Origin: Lachnospiraceae bacterium
GTDB taxonomy: Bacteria; Bacillota; Clostridia; Lachnospirales; Lachnospiraceae
Assembly: GCA_017474455.1 (NCBI GenBank)
Contig: JAFVHP010000006.1
Span: 1-44,846, forward strand
DNA length: 44,846 nucleotides
Direction of reading: 5' to 3'
Shown: positions 17,499 to 26,290 of the stretch, in pieces
Layout: every line of letters starts with the position of its first letter
Position numbering within the stretch: position 1 is the first letter of the stretch
Translations under genes and position numbers: made by a program
The notes under the pieces: generated by a model
Database searches by the model: none
Seen by the model: only the letters and a program-made list of their open reading frames with translations
Told to the model about the DNA's origin: nothing

Positions 17499-17738
17499 CT
17501 ACCGGCAGAATGCTCGGTTGCTGTCAGCTGAATCAGGACCTGCAGCACCGGATAAATACCGCGCACAAAACTCTTTATTGATATCGCGGATCTCTTTTTT
17601 GCCTTCAATGTAATCCTTATACATCTCCGCAAGCCCGGCCGCACAGCCGTCGCAGGCACCGTCGATATTTCCGATGGATTCCGCGACGATCCGTTCGCGT
17701 TCTTCCCGGGTGGTATCTTTGATCAGGATAGAATTCAT
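17499..17738 (-). CDS. Conserved small clostridial protein, function unknown
   Basis: A protein of 79 residues starting MNSILIKDTTREERERIV, with ACDGC in the middle and YIEGKKEIRDINKEF later. I recognise this pattern as a small protein common in Clostridia, with a Cys pair of unknown function. An AAGGGTG ribosome binding site lies 8 bases before ATG 17738. It is convergent with the UvrA-like gene, 17 bases away, with no terminator visible between them. The last 15 or so residues look less conserved, so the C-terminus could be altered. Confidence 0.65.
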   Translation of the reverse strand: MNSILIKDTTREERERIVAESIGNIDGACDGCAAGLAEMYKDYIEGKKEIRDINKEFCARYLSGAAGPDSADSNRAFCR

Positions 17739-17956
17739 TCTGTCACCCTTTGCTTTTTCCGCAGACCTCGTGATCAGCTGTCAGAATTACGGTTCTGATT
17801 TTACAACATCTCCGCTTATCTCAACAGAAGGCAGGGAACGAAACAGATCTGTCTGGTGGAAAATACCGGTAAAGCATGTTACTCTTATCCCACGTGCCTT
17901 CGCCGGCTGAAAGATAAGCTCATTGATCCTAAACAGAACATGGAGTTCCGTTACTG

Positions 17957-18862
17957 ATGTATCAGACACTGGTCCTGCAGTTTACCATATTCGGTACCAT
18001 GGCCGTCGGCCTTCTTATGAGGAAACTCAAGGTCGTGGGTCCTGACGCGAGAAAGGACCTCACAGCCCTGGTCCTCAACGTCATTCTGCCCTGTAACATC
18101 ATCAACAGCTTTATGACTTCAGTGTCGAAAGAACTGGTAAGGGACTGCCTCATCATACTTGTGATCTCGATCGCCATTCAGTTTATGGCAGTGCTGTACG
18201 GAAAACTCATCACCAGGCATGAAACTGCAGACCGGGCAGTGAATATCCGGTACGGTATTATCTGTTCCAATGCTGGCTTTCTCGGGAATCCTGTGGCAGA
18301 AGGCGTTTTCGGAGCAGCCGGCCTGATGCTGGCCAGCATATATCTGATTCCTCAGCGTATTATGATGTGGTCGGAGGGACTCGCGCTTTATTCCGGTTCT
18401 TCCGATAAAAGACAGACGGTCCGGAAAGTGCTGACACATCCGTGCGTGATCGCCTGTTTCATAGGCATTATCCTGATGCTGACAGGATATACGCCTCCCT
18501 CCGTAATTATGACGCCGGTACGGACTATAGGCCGCTGCAATACCGCCATGTCAATGATGGTCATTGGCATGATACTGGCGGAGATCGATATGAAGGATAT
18601 CCTGGACAGGTCCGTTATCCTTTACACGGTCCATCGGCTCGTGATCATCCCTCTGATCATACTGATCATACTGAAGATCCTTCCTGTCAGTCCGCTGGTC
18701 CGCGGATTAAGCGTCCTGCTTGCCGCCATGCCGGCAGGAGCAACCACCAGCATGCTGGCGTCACAGTACGACCGGGATCCTCAATTTGCCGTTAAACTGG
18801 TGGTCTTTTCAACGATCTGCTCAATACCCGCCATTATCCTCTGGAGTCTGGTGCTGGGCTGA
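17957..18862 (+). CDS. AEC-family permease (auxin efflux carrier / malonate-type)
   Basis: A protein of 301 residues with about 10 hydrophobic helices in two repeats. NVILPCNIINSF in helix 2 and the matching AAMPAGATTSMLASQYD near the end are the paired broken helices typical of the AEC/BART superfamily; SNAGFLGNP is another family motif. Members export or take up organic anions or small hydrophobic acids. Upstream, 17739-17956 holds no gene; a short CAGAA/TTCTG hairpin followed by ATTTT lies near 17780, too weak to call. The substrate is unknown. Confidence 0.92.
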   Translation: MYQTLVLQFTIFGTMAVGLLMRKLKVVGPDARKDLTALVLNVILPCNIINSFMTSVSKELVRDCLIILVISIAIQFMAVLYGKLITRHETADRAVNIRYGIICSNAGFLGNPVAEGVFGAAGLMLASIYLIPQRIMMWSEGLALYSGSSDKRQTVRKVLTHPCVIACFIGIILMLTGYTPPSVIMTPVRTIGRCNTAMSMMVIGMILAEIDMKDILDRSVILYTVHRLVIIPLIILIILKILPVSPLVRGLSVLLAAMPAGATTSMLASQYDRDPQFAVKLVVFSTICSIPAIILWSLVLG

Positions 18863-18916
18863 ATCGCATTAAACTCTGAAACCGGTCGGAGAATCAGAAC
18901 AGCTGCACCGGCAGCT

Positions 18917-19117
18917 TCAGTTTCCGCTTGGACGAAAGCCCTTATCGAACTCCTCCACTTCGGAATCCTTCATATAATACCCCTGCTGCGTCCGGTAGAC
19001 TCCTGTAACGCCGTCCAGGTCCTGCGGCTTTCTCCAGGGAGTGATCGAGCAGGACTTTTCCAAATATCCTCTTACTTCGGATCTGCATGATAATAATAGA
19101 GTAGAAGTAGAAGTCAC
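18917..19117 (-). pseudogene. Possible gene fragment in an otherwise empty 383-base gap
   Basis: In the gap 18863-19245 the minus strand holds 66 codons. The last 50 look like genuine protein: a SEVRGYLEKSC stretch, ITPWRKPQDLDGVTGVYR and GYYMKDSEVEEFDKGF. The first residues (Thr/Ser/Leu run) are not, and there is no ribosome binding site before the GTG at 19117. I read it as the C-terminal remnant of an unknown gene, or a short gene with a misplaced start. The rest of the gap is AT-rich (TATAAT at 19126-19131) and probably carries the promoter for the sugar transferase. Confidence 0.35.
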
Positions 19118-19245
19118 AAAAAACTATAATATATATATCCATATTATACAGGTTTGAGACGCGCCATTATTTGCCAGCCGGACAGCTTTTTGCGGCCGGT
19201 GCATGCAGAAAAAACAAATAAAGCAACCAATGGAGAGCAGTAAAA

Positions 19246-20736
19246 ATGTATAAACGAAGGATACGCGGCTGGTCCCAGCATATTGATTTTATGGCCCTGG
19301 ACAATCTTTGTGTTTTTGTCTCCATCCTGGTGGGGTTCCTTATCGTTCAAAAGGGAGGCGTGCTGGCTTCCCGCTTTTTCTGGAGCACGGTACTGGAAGC
19401 TGTCCTGATAAATCTGGTCGTGATGATCGTCCTGGACACCTATCACAGTGTGCTGCATCACACACCCTGGGATGAGATGATTCGGCTTCTCAGCCAGACG
19501 GGGTATGTGGTCCTCATCCTTCTGATCTTCCGTCTGCTGAACCAGACGTCGGAAGCCGATCTGCCGAAGATTGCGGTCTATGCCATCCCACTGTATATTC
19601 TGTCCTGCTATATCATGCGGCAGACATACAAAAGTTTCCTGAAGAAAAAGCATCACATTCTTAACCGGCATACCCTGCTCATTGCGCTTGAAGCTTCCCA
19701 GATTCCTGCTGTCGTTCCGCGGATCATCCGTTCGAATTACGGGATCTACCGGTTCATCGGCTTCGCGATCATGGGAGCCGAACCATCCGAGGAAAAGGCG
19801 CGGGAAGCCCTGCGTGAACTAAGGACCCAGTATCCTGAGGTCGAAACGATACCCATAGTCGCTACTGCTGATACATTGGTGCAGTATCTGACCAATAACT
19901 GGGTGGATGAAGTATATCTGGATGTGTCGCCTAAAGCCGATATGCCCGTGGATCTGATCAACAGCCTCATGCGTATGGGCATCACCATCCATACCGCTCT
20001 CACGAACCTGGACGATATCGAATCAAGGCATAAAAATGTGGAATGGATCTGCGGTCATCTGACCATTACGACTTCCCTGGGCTACGTTACGGGCCGTGAT
20101 GTATTTCTTAAGAGGCTCATGGACATCGTGGGCGGGCTGATCGGTTCACTGATCACCCTGATCCTGATCCCGCCTGTGGGACTGGCTATTTATCTGTCCG
20201 ATCCGGGACCCATCTTCTTTTCGCAGACGCGGATCGGTGAAAACGGGAAAAGATTCCAGATGTATAAGTTCCGCAGCATGTATATGGATGCGGAAGAACG
20301 TAAGAAGCAGGTCATGCAGAACAGCGGCCAGGAGGACCAGCTCATGTTCAAGCTCGAGCATGACCCGCGGATCATCGGACAAAAGGAGCTGCCTGACGGA
20401 AGATGGAAAAAAGGAGTCGGCGGATGGATCCGTGAACTGTCTATTGATGAGTTTCCCCAGTTTTTCAATGTCCTGAAAGGGGATATGTCCCTGGTCGGCA
20501 CCCGGCCGCCAACTGTGAATGAATGGGAGCGATATGAACCTTTCCACCGGTCCAGAATGTCTACGCGGCCGGGGATCACCGGGCTTTGGCAAGTCAGCGG
20601 CCGCAGCAAGATCCGTGACTTTGATACGGTGGTCCGTCTGGATCGTGAATACATCGAGAACTGGTCTCTCAAACAGGACTTTCATATCTTATTCAAAACG
20701 GTATGGGTCGTACTTGCCAGAAAAGGGGCAATGTAG
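19246..20736 (+). CDS. Polyprenyl-phosphate glycosyl-1-phosphate transferase (initiating sugar transferase)
   Basis: A protein of 496 residues with the three-part layout of WbaP/CpsE-like enzymes. There are hydrophobic helices in residues 1-125, a cytosolic Rossmann-like CoA-binding-type domain (about 140-260), and a C-terminal bacterial sugar transferase domain (from KRLMDIVGG) with an insertion helix and the motifs FRSMYMDAE, SIDEFPQFFNV, GTRPP and TRPGITGLWQVSGRS. It loads the first sugar phosphate onto undecaprenyl phosphate at the membrane to start exopolysaccharide or capsule repeat units. No glycosyltransferases, flippase or polymerase lie nearby, so it acts with genes elsewhere. A GGAGAG site precedes ATG. 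Confidence 0.95.
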   Translation: MYKRRIRGWSQHIDFMALDNLCVFVSILVGFLIVQKGGVLASRFFWSTVLEAVLINLVVMIVLDTYHSVLHHTPWDEMIRLLSQTGYVVLILLIFRLLNQTSEADLPKIAVYAIPLYILSCYIMRQTYKSFLKKKHHILNRHTLLIALEASQIPAVVPRIIRSNYGIYRFIGFAIMGAEPSEEKAREALRELRTQYPEVETIPIVATADTLVQYLTNNWVDEVYLDVSPKADMPVDLINSLMRMGITIHTALTNLDDIESRHKNVEWICGHLTITTSLGYVTGRDVFLKRLMDIVGGLIGSLITLILIPPVGLAIYLSDPGPIFFSQTRIGENGKRFQMYKFRSMYMDAEERKKQVMQNSGQEDQLMFKLEHDPRIIGQKELPDGRWKKGVGGWIRELSIDEFPQFFNVLKGDMSLVGTRPPTVNEWERYEPFHRSRMSTRPGITGLWQVSGRSKIRDFDTVVRLDREYIENWSLKQDFHILFKTVWVVLARKGAM

Positions 20737-20784
20737 CAGCAAATGCTGCTGACCGCTGTTCAATAAAAACATAAGACAATTCTG

Positions 20785-21441
20785 ATGAAGACAATAGATA
20801 CAGACGGGATCGCAAACTTAAGACCGGTACCCGGAGCAGCTGCCGGCTGGTATTACGGGATCGATCATGAGCATGGAGATCTGTATGAAGCGGAGGAGAT
20901 ATTTAAGCAAGGTCTGCCGGTAAAGGGGCGGAAGCTCTGTCTGGTCCATTACCCGGACGGGAAGAAGTATGTGCCGGTACCAAAGGCAGAAGGGCAGTAC
21001 TGCGGTGAACCTGTCTGTTTCGACGGCAGCATCTATATAGTGAATGTGGATTTTTATAAGGACCTGATCCTGATCATAGGGTTTGACTGTACAGACCACA
21101 GGATCGAGATTAAAGCCGAACTGCCGCTCTCGTCCGTAAAGGACTGCTATAACCTCAGTTTGCAGGTCGCCCCGCTGACTCTTACCAGACAGTGTGTCGG
21201 GACCAATGAGTTTGAGATCCTGTGGCCTGAAAAGGTACATATGGAGATGGGAGATCACGACTCATTCTTTCTGAGGGACAATGACAGGCTTTTCTTTAAC
21301 AGATGGCATGAAGAGGGTGACGGAGAAGATTACAGATACTGGGAAGAGACTATTATCAGGAATCTGGAAGGGAATATTCTGGAAACTCTTCCCGGTGATG
21401 TCATGATGATGCCAAACGGGGAAATATGGCATTTGAAGTAA
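20785..21441 (+). CDS. Hypothetical protein, 218 residues
   Basis: I do not recognise this protein. It is soluble, rich in Asp, Glu and aromatic residues, with GWYYGIDHEHGDLYEAEEIF near the start, a repeated-looking beta-strand pattern and a Trp/Asn-containing end (NGEIWHLK) reminiscent of beta-propeller or WD-like closures. It has no signal peptide and no clear ribosome binding site before ATG. It lies 48 bases after the sugar transferase and is followed 19 bases later by an acetyltransferase gene, so a small operon is possible. Confidence 0.7.
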   Translation: MKTIDTDGIANLRPVPGAAAGWYYGIDHEHGDLYEAEEIFKQGLPVKGRKLCLVHYPDGKKYVPVPKAEGQYCGEPVCFDGSIYIVNVDFYKDLILIIGFDCTDHRIEIKAELPLSSVKDCYNLSLQVAPLTLTRQCVGTNEFEILWPEKVHMEMGDHDSFFLRDNDRLFFNRWHEEGDGEDYRYWEETIIRNLEGNILETLPGDVMMMPNGEIWHLK

Positions 21442-21460
21442 AGGGGTACCCGAACTCGCT

Positions 21461-21961
21461 GTGGAACTGAGGAAGATCAATATGCAGGACGCGTTTGCCC
21501 AGTGGGAATACACAACAGCGCTGCCCGCAGATGAGAATGGACTGACGAATCCCTATCACGGTGTGACTTATGACGAGTACGTCAAAAAAGTGCTGCCTGA
21601 GTTGATCTCTTACGAACATCCTGTCCATATGCCGGACTGGTTCGTGCCTGAGACATACTACTATCTGTGGGAAGGCGATCGTCTGATCGGTGAATTCCGC
21701 ATCCGGCATTATCTGACGGATGCGCTGCGTAACGGAGCGGGTCATATCGGGTACAGCATCCGGAAGGATGAGCGCGGTCATGGCTACGGAACCGCTGGTT
21801 TGAAGCTGACGATCGAGATCGCAAGGGATATCATTCCGGAGGATGAGATCTTTTTACGTGTCTATAAAGATAATACCGCATCACAAAAAGTCATGCTGAA
21901 GAATGGAGCCCGTATAGCAGGTGAGGATGATGAGCACTATTTTATGCGGATTCCGAAATAA
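21461..21961 (+). CDS. GNAT-family N-acetyltransferase
   Basis: A protein of 166 residues. The acetyl-CoA pyrophosphate loop reads RGHGYGTAGL (about 108-117) after the strand GHIGYSIRKDE, and the late NTASQKVMLKNGA stretch is the usual final helix and strand of the fold. It resembles predicted acetyltransferases acting on small molecules or protein N-termini; the acceptor is unknown. The likely start is GTG 21461, with AAAGGGG about 13 bases upstream, 19 bases after the preceding gene. Confidence 0.9.
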   Translation: MELRKINMQDAFAQWEYTTALPADENGLTNPYHGVTYDEYVKKVLPELISYEHPVHMPDWFVPETYYYLWEGDRLIGEFRIRHYLTDALRNGAGHIGYSIRKDERGHGYGTAGLKLTIEIARDIIPEDEIFLRVYKDNTASQKVMLKNGARIAGEDDEHYFMRIPK

Positions 21962-22096
21962 GCAGCTTTGCAGCAGCTTCCGGTAATGATCCTGATGAAT
22001 TTCTCTGAAGCTATAAATTGTGTTGCACATAATTATGATCAGTGTCATGAATGGAAGCCGGGACTTTTATGAACAGGGAAAGGCCAGTAGGCAGAT

Positions 22097-22333
22097 ATGA
22101 AAAATAAAGGATTAAATTTCACTACCAAAGATGCTGTCCTTTATAAAAACTGGAGAAAAGAACGAGCTTATAAAATGCTTGAAGATGGTTCTGCCTCGGT
22201 GATCGACAGCAGTTTAAAGCCTAAAAAGAACATGTTGACCGGAGAGATCGAGATCACGACGCCCGATGGGAAGAAAGAAGTCTATAAGGAAGAATGCAGT
22301 CTGACCGGAAGAAAATATAAGAAAGTGAGATAA
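22097..22333 (+). CDS. Hypothetical small protein, 78 residues
   Basis: I do not recognise this protein. It is basic (many Lys), soluble, and contains two beta-hairpin-like stretches, GEIEITTPDGKKEVYKEE and a C-terminal GRKYKKVR. The start ATG has an AGGCAG-like site. The 135 bases before it contain no gene but are AT-rich and may carry a promoter. It could be a DNA- or RNA-associated accessory protein, but nothing in the sequence proves this. Confidence 0.55.
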   Translation: MKNKGLNFTTKDAVLYKNWRKERAYKMLEDGSASVIDSSLKPKKNMLTGEIEITTPDGKKEVYKEECSLTGRKYKKVR

Positions 22334-22398
22334 GGGTCCTGCCAGGATGAGAGACAGCCGGTTTTCGTGCAGATTATAATTCTGATGGGAGGATATAT

Positions 22399-22797
22399 AT
22401 GAAACGTGATCTGGGGATAGCAAGATGCGGACTGGCATGCTGCCTTTGTTCGGAAAATGTTGTCTGCAAGGGCTGCAGGCGCGACGGGTTCAAGGAGCTG
22501 TCCTGGTGCAGGGATGCCGAATGGTGCGAGGTCCGAAGATGCGGGATCGATAAGAACCTGGCAGGCTGTTATGAATGTGAACCTGCAGACTGCCGCAAAG
22601 GGCTTTATGCCGATAAGATCAAAGCCCGGGCTTTTGCGGAGTTTGCCCGCAGGTATGGTGTCGAGACTCTGCTGGATTGTCTTGAAAGGAACGAAAAGGC
22701 CGGTATCGTCTATCATCGCGAAGGGATCATGGGGGATTATGATGAATTTGACGATCTGGAAGAACTGATCAGTTTTATAAAGACCGGAGTAAGGTAA
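22399..22797 (+). CDS. DUF3795-family cysteine-rich protein
   Basis: A protein of 132 residues with 13 cysteines, most in the first 75 residues: RCGLACCLCSEN, CKGCRRDG, CEVRRCG and CYECEPADC. This is the DUF3795 pattern, thought to bind metal or an iron-sulfur cluster. The second half is a helical, acidic tail with no cysteines after position 75. GGGAGG lies 7 bases before ATG. It lies 24 bases upstream of the macro/NADAR gene and is probably co-transcribed with it. Function unknown. Confidence 0.82.
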   Translation: MKRDLGIARCGLACCLCSENVVCKGCRRDGFKELSWCRDAEWCEVRRCGIDKNLAGCYECEPADCRKGLYADKIKARAFAEFARRYGVETLLDCLERNEKAGIVYHREGIMGDYDEFDDLEELISFIKTGVR

Positions 22798-22821
22798 TAC
22801 CGATAGCATCTAAGGACACAG

Positions 22822-24276
22822 ATGATGGAAAAGATAGAGATCAGGAAGATCAGTATAACCAGGCTGGATACGGACGCGATAGTGAATGCGGCGAATGAAG
22901 GCCTCCGCGCGGGAGGCGGCGTCTGCGGCGCCATATTCAATGAAGCCGGGCACAGCCGGCTTCAGAAGGCCTGTGATGAGATCGGCCATTGTGATACGGG
23001 TTCTGCGGTTATTACTCCGGGGTTTGACCTGAAGGCAGAATATATCATCCATGCGGTCGGGCCGGTCTGGAGAGGCGGTACATACAATGAAGAAAAGCTG
23101 CTTTACAGTGCGTACCGGGAATCATTAAAACTGGCTGTTAAAGCCGGATGCAGGTCGGTCGCCTTTCCGCTGATCTCTGCCGGCATATTCGGATATCCGA
23201 TAAAGGAGGCATGGGAAACAGCTGTCGCCGCGTGCAGGGACTATCTGGAACAGTATCCGGATGCCGGTCTGAGTATCATCTTCGCTGTCCTGGATGATGA
23301 AATATTAAAAACAGGACAGGGAGTCCTTGAAACGGCCTCAAAGTCAGGCACACCAGCCGTGAAGAAAAGTGACTGGAAAGCGCTGGACATGCCGGAGGAG
23401 AATGCGAAATTTATACTGTATCGTCCTTTCTCGGATCAGCAGATGAATACCTTAAGAAAGGGACATATTCCGGAGGCCATGGAAGATAAATGGTTCTGGT
23501 ACATGGAAGGGGAGACGCTGTCTGCCCACAGGAGCTGGACCGGATACTGTATTTACCGGATGGAATTCAAACCGGATAATAAGCACTTCGTGACAGTGAA
23601 CATGAACACTGAACAAACCGGCTTTGGAAGCATGGAAGAAGCTGCAAAAGGACTGAATGACCTGCTTAACTGGTGGGTGCAGGATCATTATGATTATTAC
23701 AGCGAATGGCTGTCAGAAACGGTACAGGGCCTTGAAAAAGCCGGAAAGCTGAAAGAAAAACTGAAGATCAATGGCAATGAATATGATGCTTACTATTTCC
23801 ATAAGCCGGATGGATCGAACGGTTACCTGAGCAACTGGTTTATGTCGGCCTTTGAACTGGAGGGTATCCGCTTTACTTCGGCTGAACAGTACATTATGTA
23901 CCGGAAGTGCCTGCTGTTTGGAGATAAAGACGCAGCAGCGGCAGTCCTGGCGGCAGATGATCCAGGCGTCCAGCAGAAGATCGGGAGAAAAGCAGCGGGT
24001 TATATTGAACCCGTCTGGAGCGGCGCACGTCAGGTAATTGCTATTCAGGGACTCTATGCCAAATTCAGCCAGAATGCTGATCTTAAGGAAATGCTGCTTA
24101 ATACAGGGGATGCATATCTGGTCGAATGTGCAGTGACGGATACAGCCTGGGCATGCGGGATCAGTATAGATGATGACAGAAAATGTGACGCCGCCAACTG
24201 GAAGGGCAGTAATATTCTTGGATCTGCGCTTATGGAAGTCCGGCGGCTTATCAGGGAAGGCCTATCGGTTTCATGA
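22822..24276 (+). CDS. Macro domain + unknown domain + NADAR fusion (ADP-ribose processing)
   Basis: A protein of 484 residues in three parts. Residues 1-170 are a macro domain with DAIVNAANE (18-26), GGGVCGAI (31-38) and PLISAGIFGYP (116-126), which binds ADP-ribose and often removes it or its acetyl esters. Residues about 190-305 form an uncharacterised domain (FILYRPFSD, IPEAMEDKWFWY, HRSWTGYCIY) that I have seen beside ADP-ribosyl hydrolases. Residues about 320-480 are NADAR: GYLSNWF (334-340), SAEQYIMYRK (353-362) and NWKGSNILGSAL (459-470). NADAR proteins remove ADP-ribose from guanine in DNA or act on NAD-derived metabolites. No DarT-like toxin is adjacent. The 3' end overlaps the convergent transporter gene by 6 bases. 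Confidence 0.88.
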   Translation: MMEKIEIRKISITRLDTDAIVNAANEGLRAGGGVCGAIFNEAGHSRLQKACDEIGHCDTGSAVITPGFDLKAEYIIHAVGPVWRGGTYNEEKLLYSAYRESLKLAVKAGCRSVAFPLISAGIFGYPIKEAWETAVAACRDYLEQYPDAGLSIIFAVLDDEILKTGQGVLETASKSGTPAVKKSDWKALDMPEENAKFILYRPFSDQQMNTLRKGHIPEAMEDKWFWYMEGETLSAHRSWTGYCIYRMEFKPDNKHFVTVNMNTEQTGFGSMEEAAKGLNDLLNWWVQDHYDYYSEWLSETVQGLEKAGKLKEKLKINGNEYDAYYFHKPDGSNGYLSNWFMSAFELEGIRFTSAEQYIMYRKCLLFGDKDAAAAVLAADDPGVQQKIGRKAAGYIEPVWSGARQVIAIQGLYAKFSQNADLKEMLLNTGDAYLVECAVTDTAWACGISIDDDRKCDAANWKGSNILGSALMEVRRLIREGLSVS

Positions 24277-25848
24277 CGCTTTCTGCTCTTCTATGGTAGC
24301 GGTAACAATATCCCCAGTCGTGTTTATAAGATTCTGGACGATTCCCAGGGCTGCCTCAAAGAAGATCGCGATAAATGTGTACTTGGTATCATTCAGGCCA
24401 AAATACTTCAAAATGATCATCGAGCCGATCAGCATGCCGCCCGGCTGGTTTGGAGCACCAAGGGACAGGAAAAAGACGAGCAGCGCGGTTATCAGGAGAA
24501 TGAACCATGTAATATTAACACCCAGGCAAAAGGCGATAAACAAAGCCACGCTCATCAAAAGATAGCAGTTGCCGTCAAACATGATCTGGGCGAGTATCGG
24601 CAGCATTCTCTCCAGCCGTTTCCGGTTCATTCCGTAATTGCGGACGCAGTAGCGTATATTGAATGGGACTGCGTCAATAGCGGAATTGATCCTGCAGTTT
24701 TCCATAAGAAGAGAAGGGATCTTTTTCAGGAACGAGAGGATCTTTACACCGCCAATCTTCAGCCGTATCAGATAAAAAACTGCGAGAGAGGCGCTTCCTG
24801 CCAGGATCAGCAGGGAGCCTCCTATCAGGAACTGCAGGATGACAAGATCATTTATAAGCAATAATTCCAGAAACATAACAAAAAAGATGCACGGGAAAAC
24901 GTAAAGAACCAATCCGATCATGCTGGAAAACACGGAGTAACAGATGTCGACTGTCTGTTTAAGCTTCATAAAGTGCTTGCCGGATGAACAGAGGGCATAG
25001 GTGTTGATCAGCGCCAGGACGATAAGGGGTATTGGCGAAACTGTTTCGAAGGGTTCAAAAATACTGGCAGGAATGATCTCCGCTATCAGCTCCGTAAGGC
25101 CGCCTGCTGATTCCCTTTCCACGTACACTCCCGGGATCTGATAGTGGGAAAGGAGGAGGAATCCCATAATGATGGCCAGAAGGATCGAAATCACGGAGGT
25201 CGTCACGGCCTTGATACCAAGCCTCCTGACGATGGAATCCCGTTCTGAAAGAATATAGGTGTTTGTCAGGTTCCTCAAAAGTGAAAGAAAGGTGACCGGG
25301 GCGCCGATCATGAAAGCGGCATTCCCGAAGACCTGCTGTATCGGCTGGAGATAGTTCACCACTATATTATGCTGTTCGTCTTTTGTCATCAGACCGCGGA
25401 TGGGAAGATAAGCCAGAAATGCGCACAGGATCCCGATCCCGCAGTACAGAAGCGAGCGCAGGTGTTTCCTTTTTACAGTGATCTGAAATGAGTTGATGCC
25501 GGAGATATAGCTGCTGTTGAGCCTGTCTTCATAGGCCTGCAAAATGTGGTTTTCAGGGGAGATCTCATCATCTTCCTCCGAAAACAGATATGCCATTTTC
25601 CCTTTATACCTGATCTGGATCACGACATTGCCGAGGTTTTTCCGGCAGGACAGATTCAGTGTCGTTTTACGACTGAGCCCCTGTGCCAGCAGATTATGGA
25701 ACAATGCTTCGATGACCAGCATGGTCTCCATGACGATCTCTTTACTGATAGCTTCATCATCCAGCCGCTGCCGGAAAAAGCGCAGCGCCTGATCGATGTT
25801 TTCTTTCGCGGCAGGCAATTCTATCGAGGTGACTCTTTTTTCTTTCAT
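24271..25848 (-). CDS. Dicarboxylate/amino-acid symporter (SDF-like) with N-terminal anti-sigma-type ATPase domain
   Basis: A protein of 525 residues. Residues 1-125 are soluble and resemble the HATPase fold of anti-sigma factors such as SpoIIAB/RsbW: a first helix, then METMLVIEALFHNLL with the ATP-binding Glu/Asn helix and a strand NVVIQIRYKG. From about 133 on there are eight or more hydrophobic helices resembling the sodium:dicarboxylate family, including NCRINSAIDAVPFNIRY, MFDGNCYLLM and GAPNQPGGMLIGS near the substrate-site region. It may be an organic-anion transporter whose soluble domain senses ATP or binds a regulator. The ribosome binding site is weak. It is divergent from the hydrogenase-sensor operon. 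Confidence 0.75.
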   Translation of the reverse strand: MKEKRVTSIELPAAKENIDQALRFFRQRLDDEAISKEIVMETMLVIEALFHNLLAQGLSRKTTLNLSCRKNLGNVVIQIRYKGKMAYLFSEEDDEISPENHILQAYEDRLNSSYISGINSFQITVKRKHLRSLLYCGIGILCAFLAYLPIRGLMTKDEQHNIVVNYLQPIQQVFGNAAFMIGAPVTFLSLLRNLTNTYILSERDSIVRRLGIKAVTTSVISILLAIIMGFLLLSHYQIPGVYVERESAGGLTELIAEIIPASIFEPFETVSPIPLIVLALINTYALCSSGKHFMKLKQTVDICYSVFSSMIGLVLYVFPCIFFVMFLELLLINDLVILQFLIGGSLLILAGSASLAVFYLIRLKIGGVKILSFLKKIPSLLMENCRINSAIDAVPFNIRYCVRNYGMNRKRLERMLPILAQIMFDGNCYLLMSVALFIAFCLGVNITWFILLITALLVFFLSLGAPNQPGGMLIGSMIILKYFGLNDTKYTFIAIFFEAALGIVQNLINTTGDIVTATIEEQKAS

Positions 25849-25957
25849 ACCAGGTATAAACTCTTATCCTTTCCGGCAGGAGATGTCAGGACTGTTCAGT
25901 ATCAACTGATCATATATTTTACAATACAATCCTGTCCTGTTGCTATGCCGCGTTGTT

Positions 25958-25986
25958 TTTACATTAAAAACAGTCAGGGATATACT
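25958..25986 (+). promoter_or_regulatory. Sigma-A promoter of the hydrogenase-sensor operon
   Basis: The -35 hexamer TTTACA (25958-25963) and the -10 hexamer TATACT (25981-25986) are separated by exactly 17 bases, each one mismatch from consensus. The transcript would start near 25993, giving a leader of about 55 bases before the GTG at 26048. Confidence 0.75.
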
Positions 25987-26047
25987 ATTCAATATAACTT
26001 CGATAAGTTGGAGCTTTATAGCGTTCGATCAAAAAGGAGATAATAAC

Positions 26048-26287
26048 GTGACAGTAACGATCTGTGTAGGTTCTTCCTGCCATATAAAGGGATCCCGCCA
26101 AGTGGTGGAACAGCTGCAGGAACTGATTGCCGGGGAAAACCTTAGTGATAAAATTATATTAAGCGGGACCTTTTGTCTGAACAAATGCCAACAGGGTGTA
26201 TGTGTCACTGTAGATGACGAATTCTTTTCCGTGTCGCCTGAAACTGTGTCGTCATTCTTTGAAAAAGTAATAAAAGCGAGGTTATAG
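26048..26287 (+). CDS. Thioredoxin-like [2Fe-2S] ferredoxin (NuoE/HydC-type)
   Basis: A protein of 79 residues starting at GTG 26048, with AAGGAG about 8 bases upstream. The open frame extends further 5' but the extra residues do not look like protein. The four cluster ligands follow the NuoE pattern: C6-x4-C11 near the N-terminus, then C-x3-C in FCLNKCQQGVC. This is the short single-domain form of the subunit that carries electrons in NADH dehydrogenase and electron-bifurcating hydrogenases. The next gene begins 3 bases after the stop. It probably exchanges electrons with that hydrogenase-like protein. Confidence 0.88.
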   Translation: MTVTICVGSSCHIKGSRQVVEQLQELIAGENLSDKIILSGTFCLNKCQQGVCVTVDDEFFSVSPETVSSFFEKVIKARL

Positions 26288-26290
26288 ATC

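Noticed and set aside
22097-22797. A DarT-like toxin paired with the macro/NADAR protein
   Set aside because: The two upstream proteins are a basic 78-residue unknown and a cysteine-rich DUF3795 protein. Neither has ADP-ribosyltransferase motifs.
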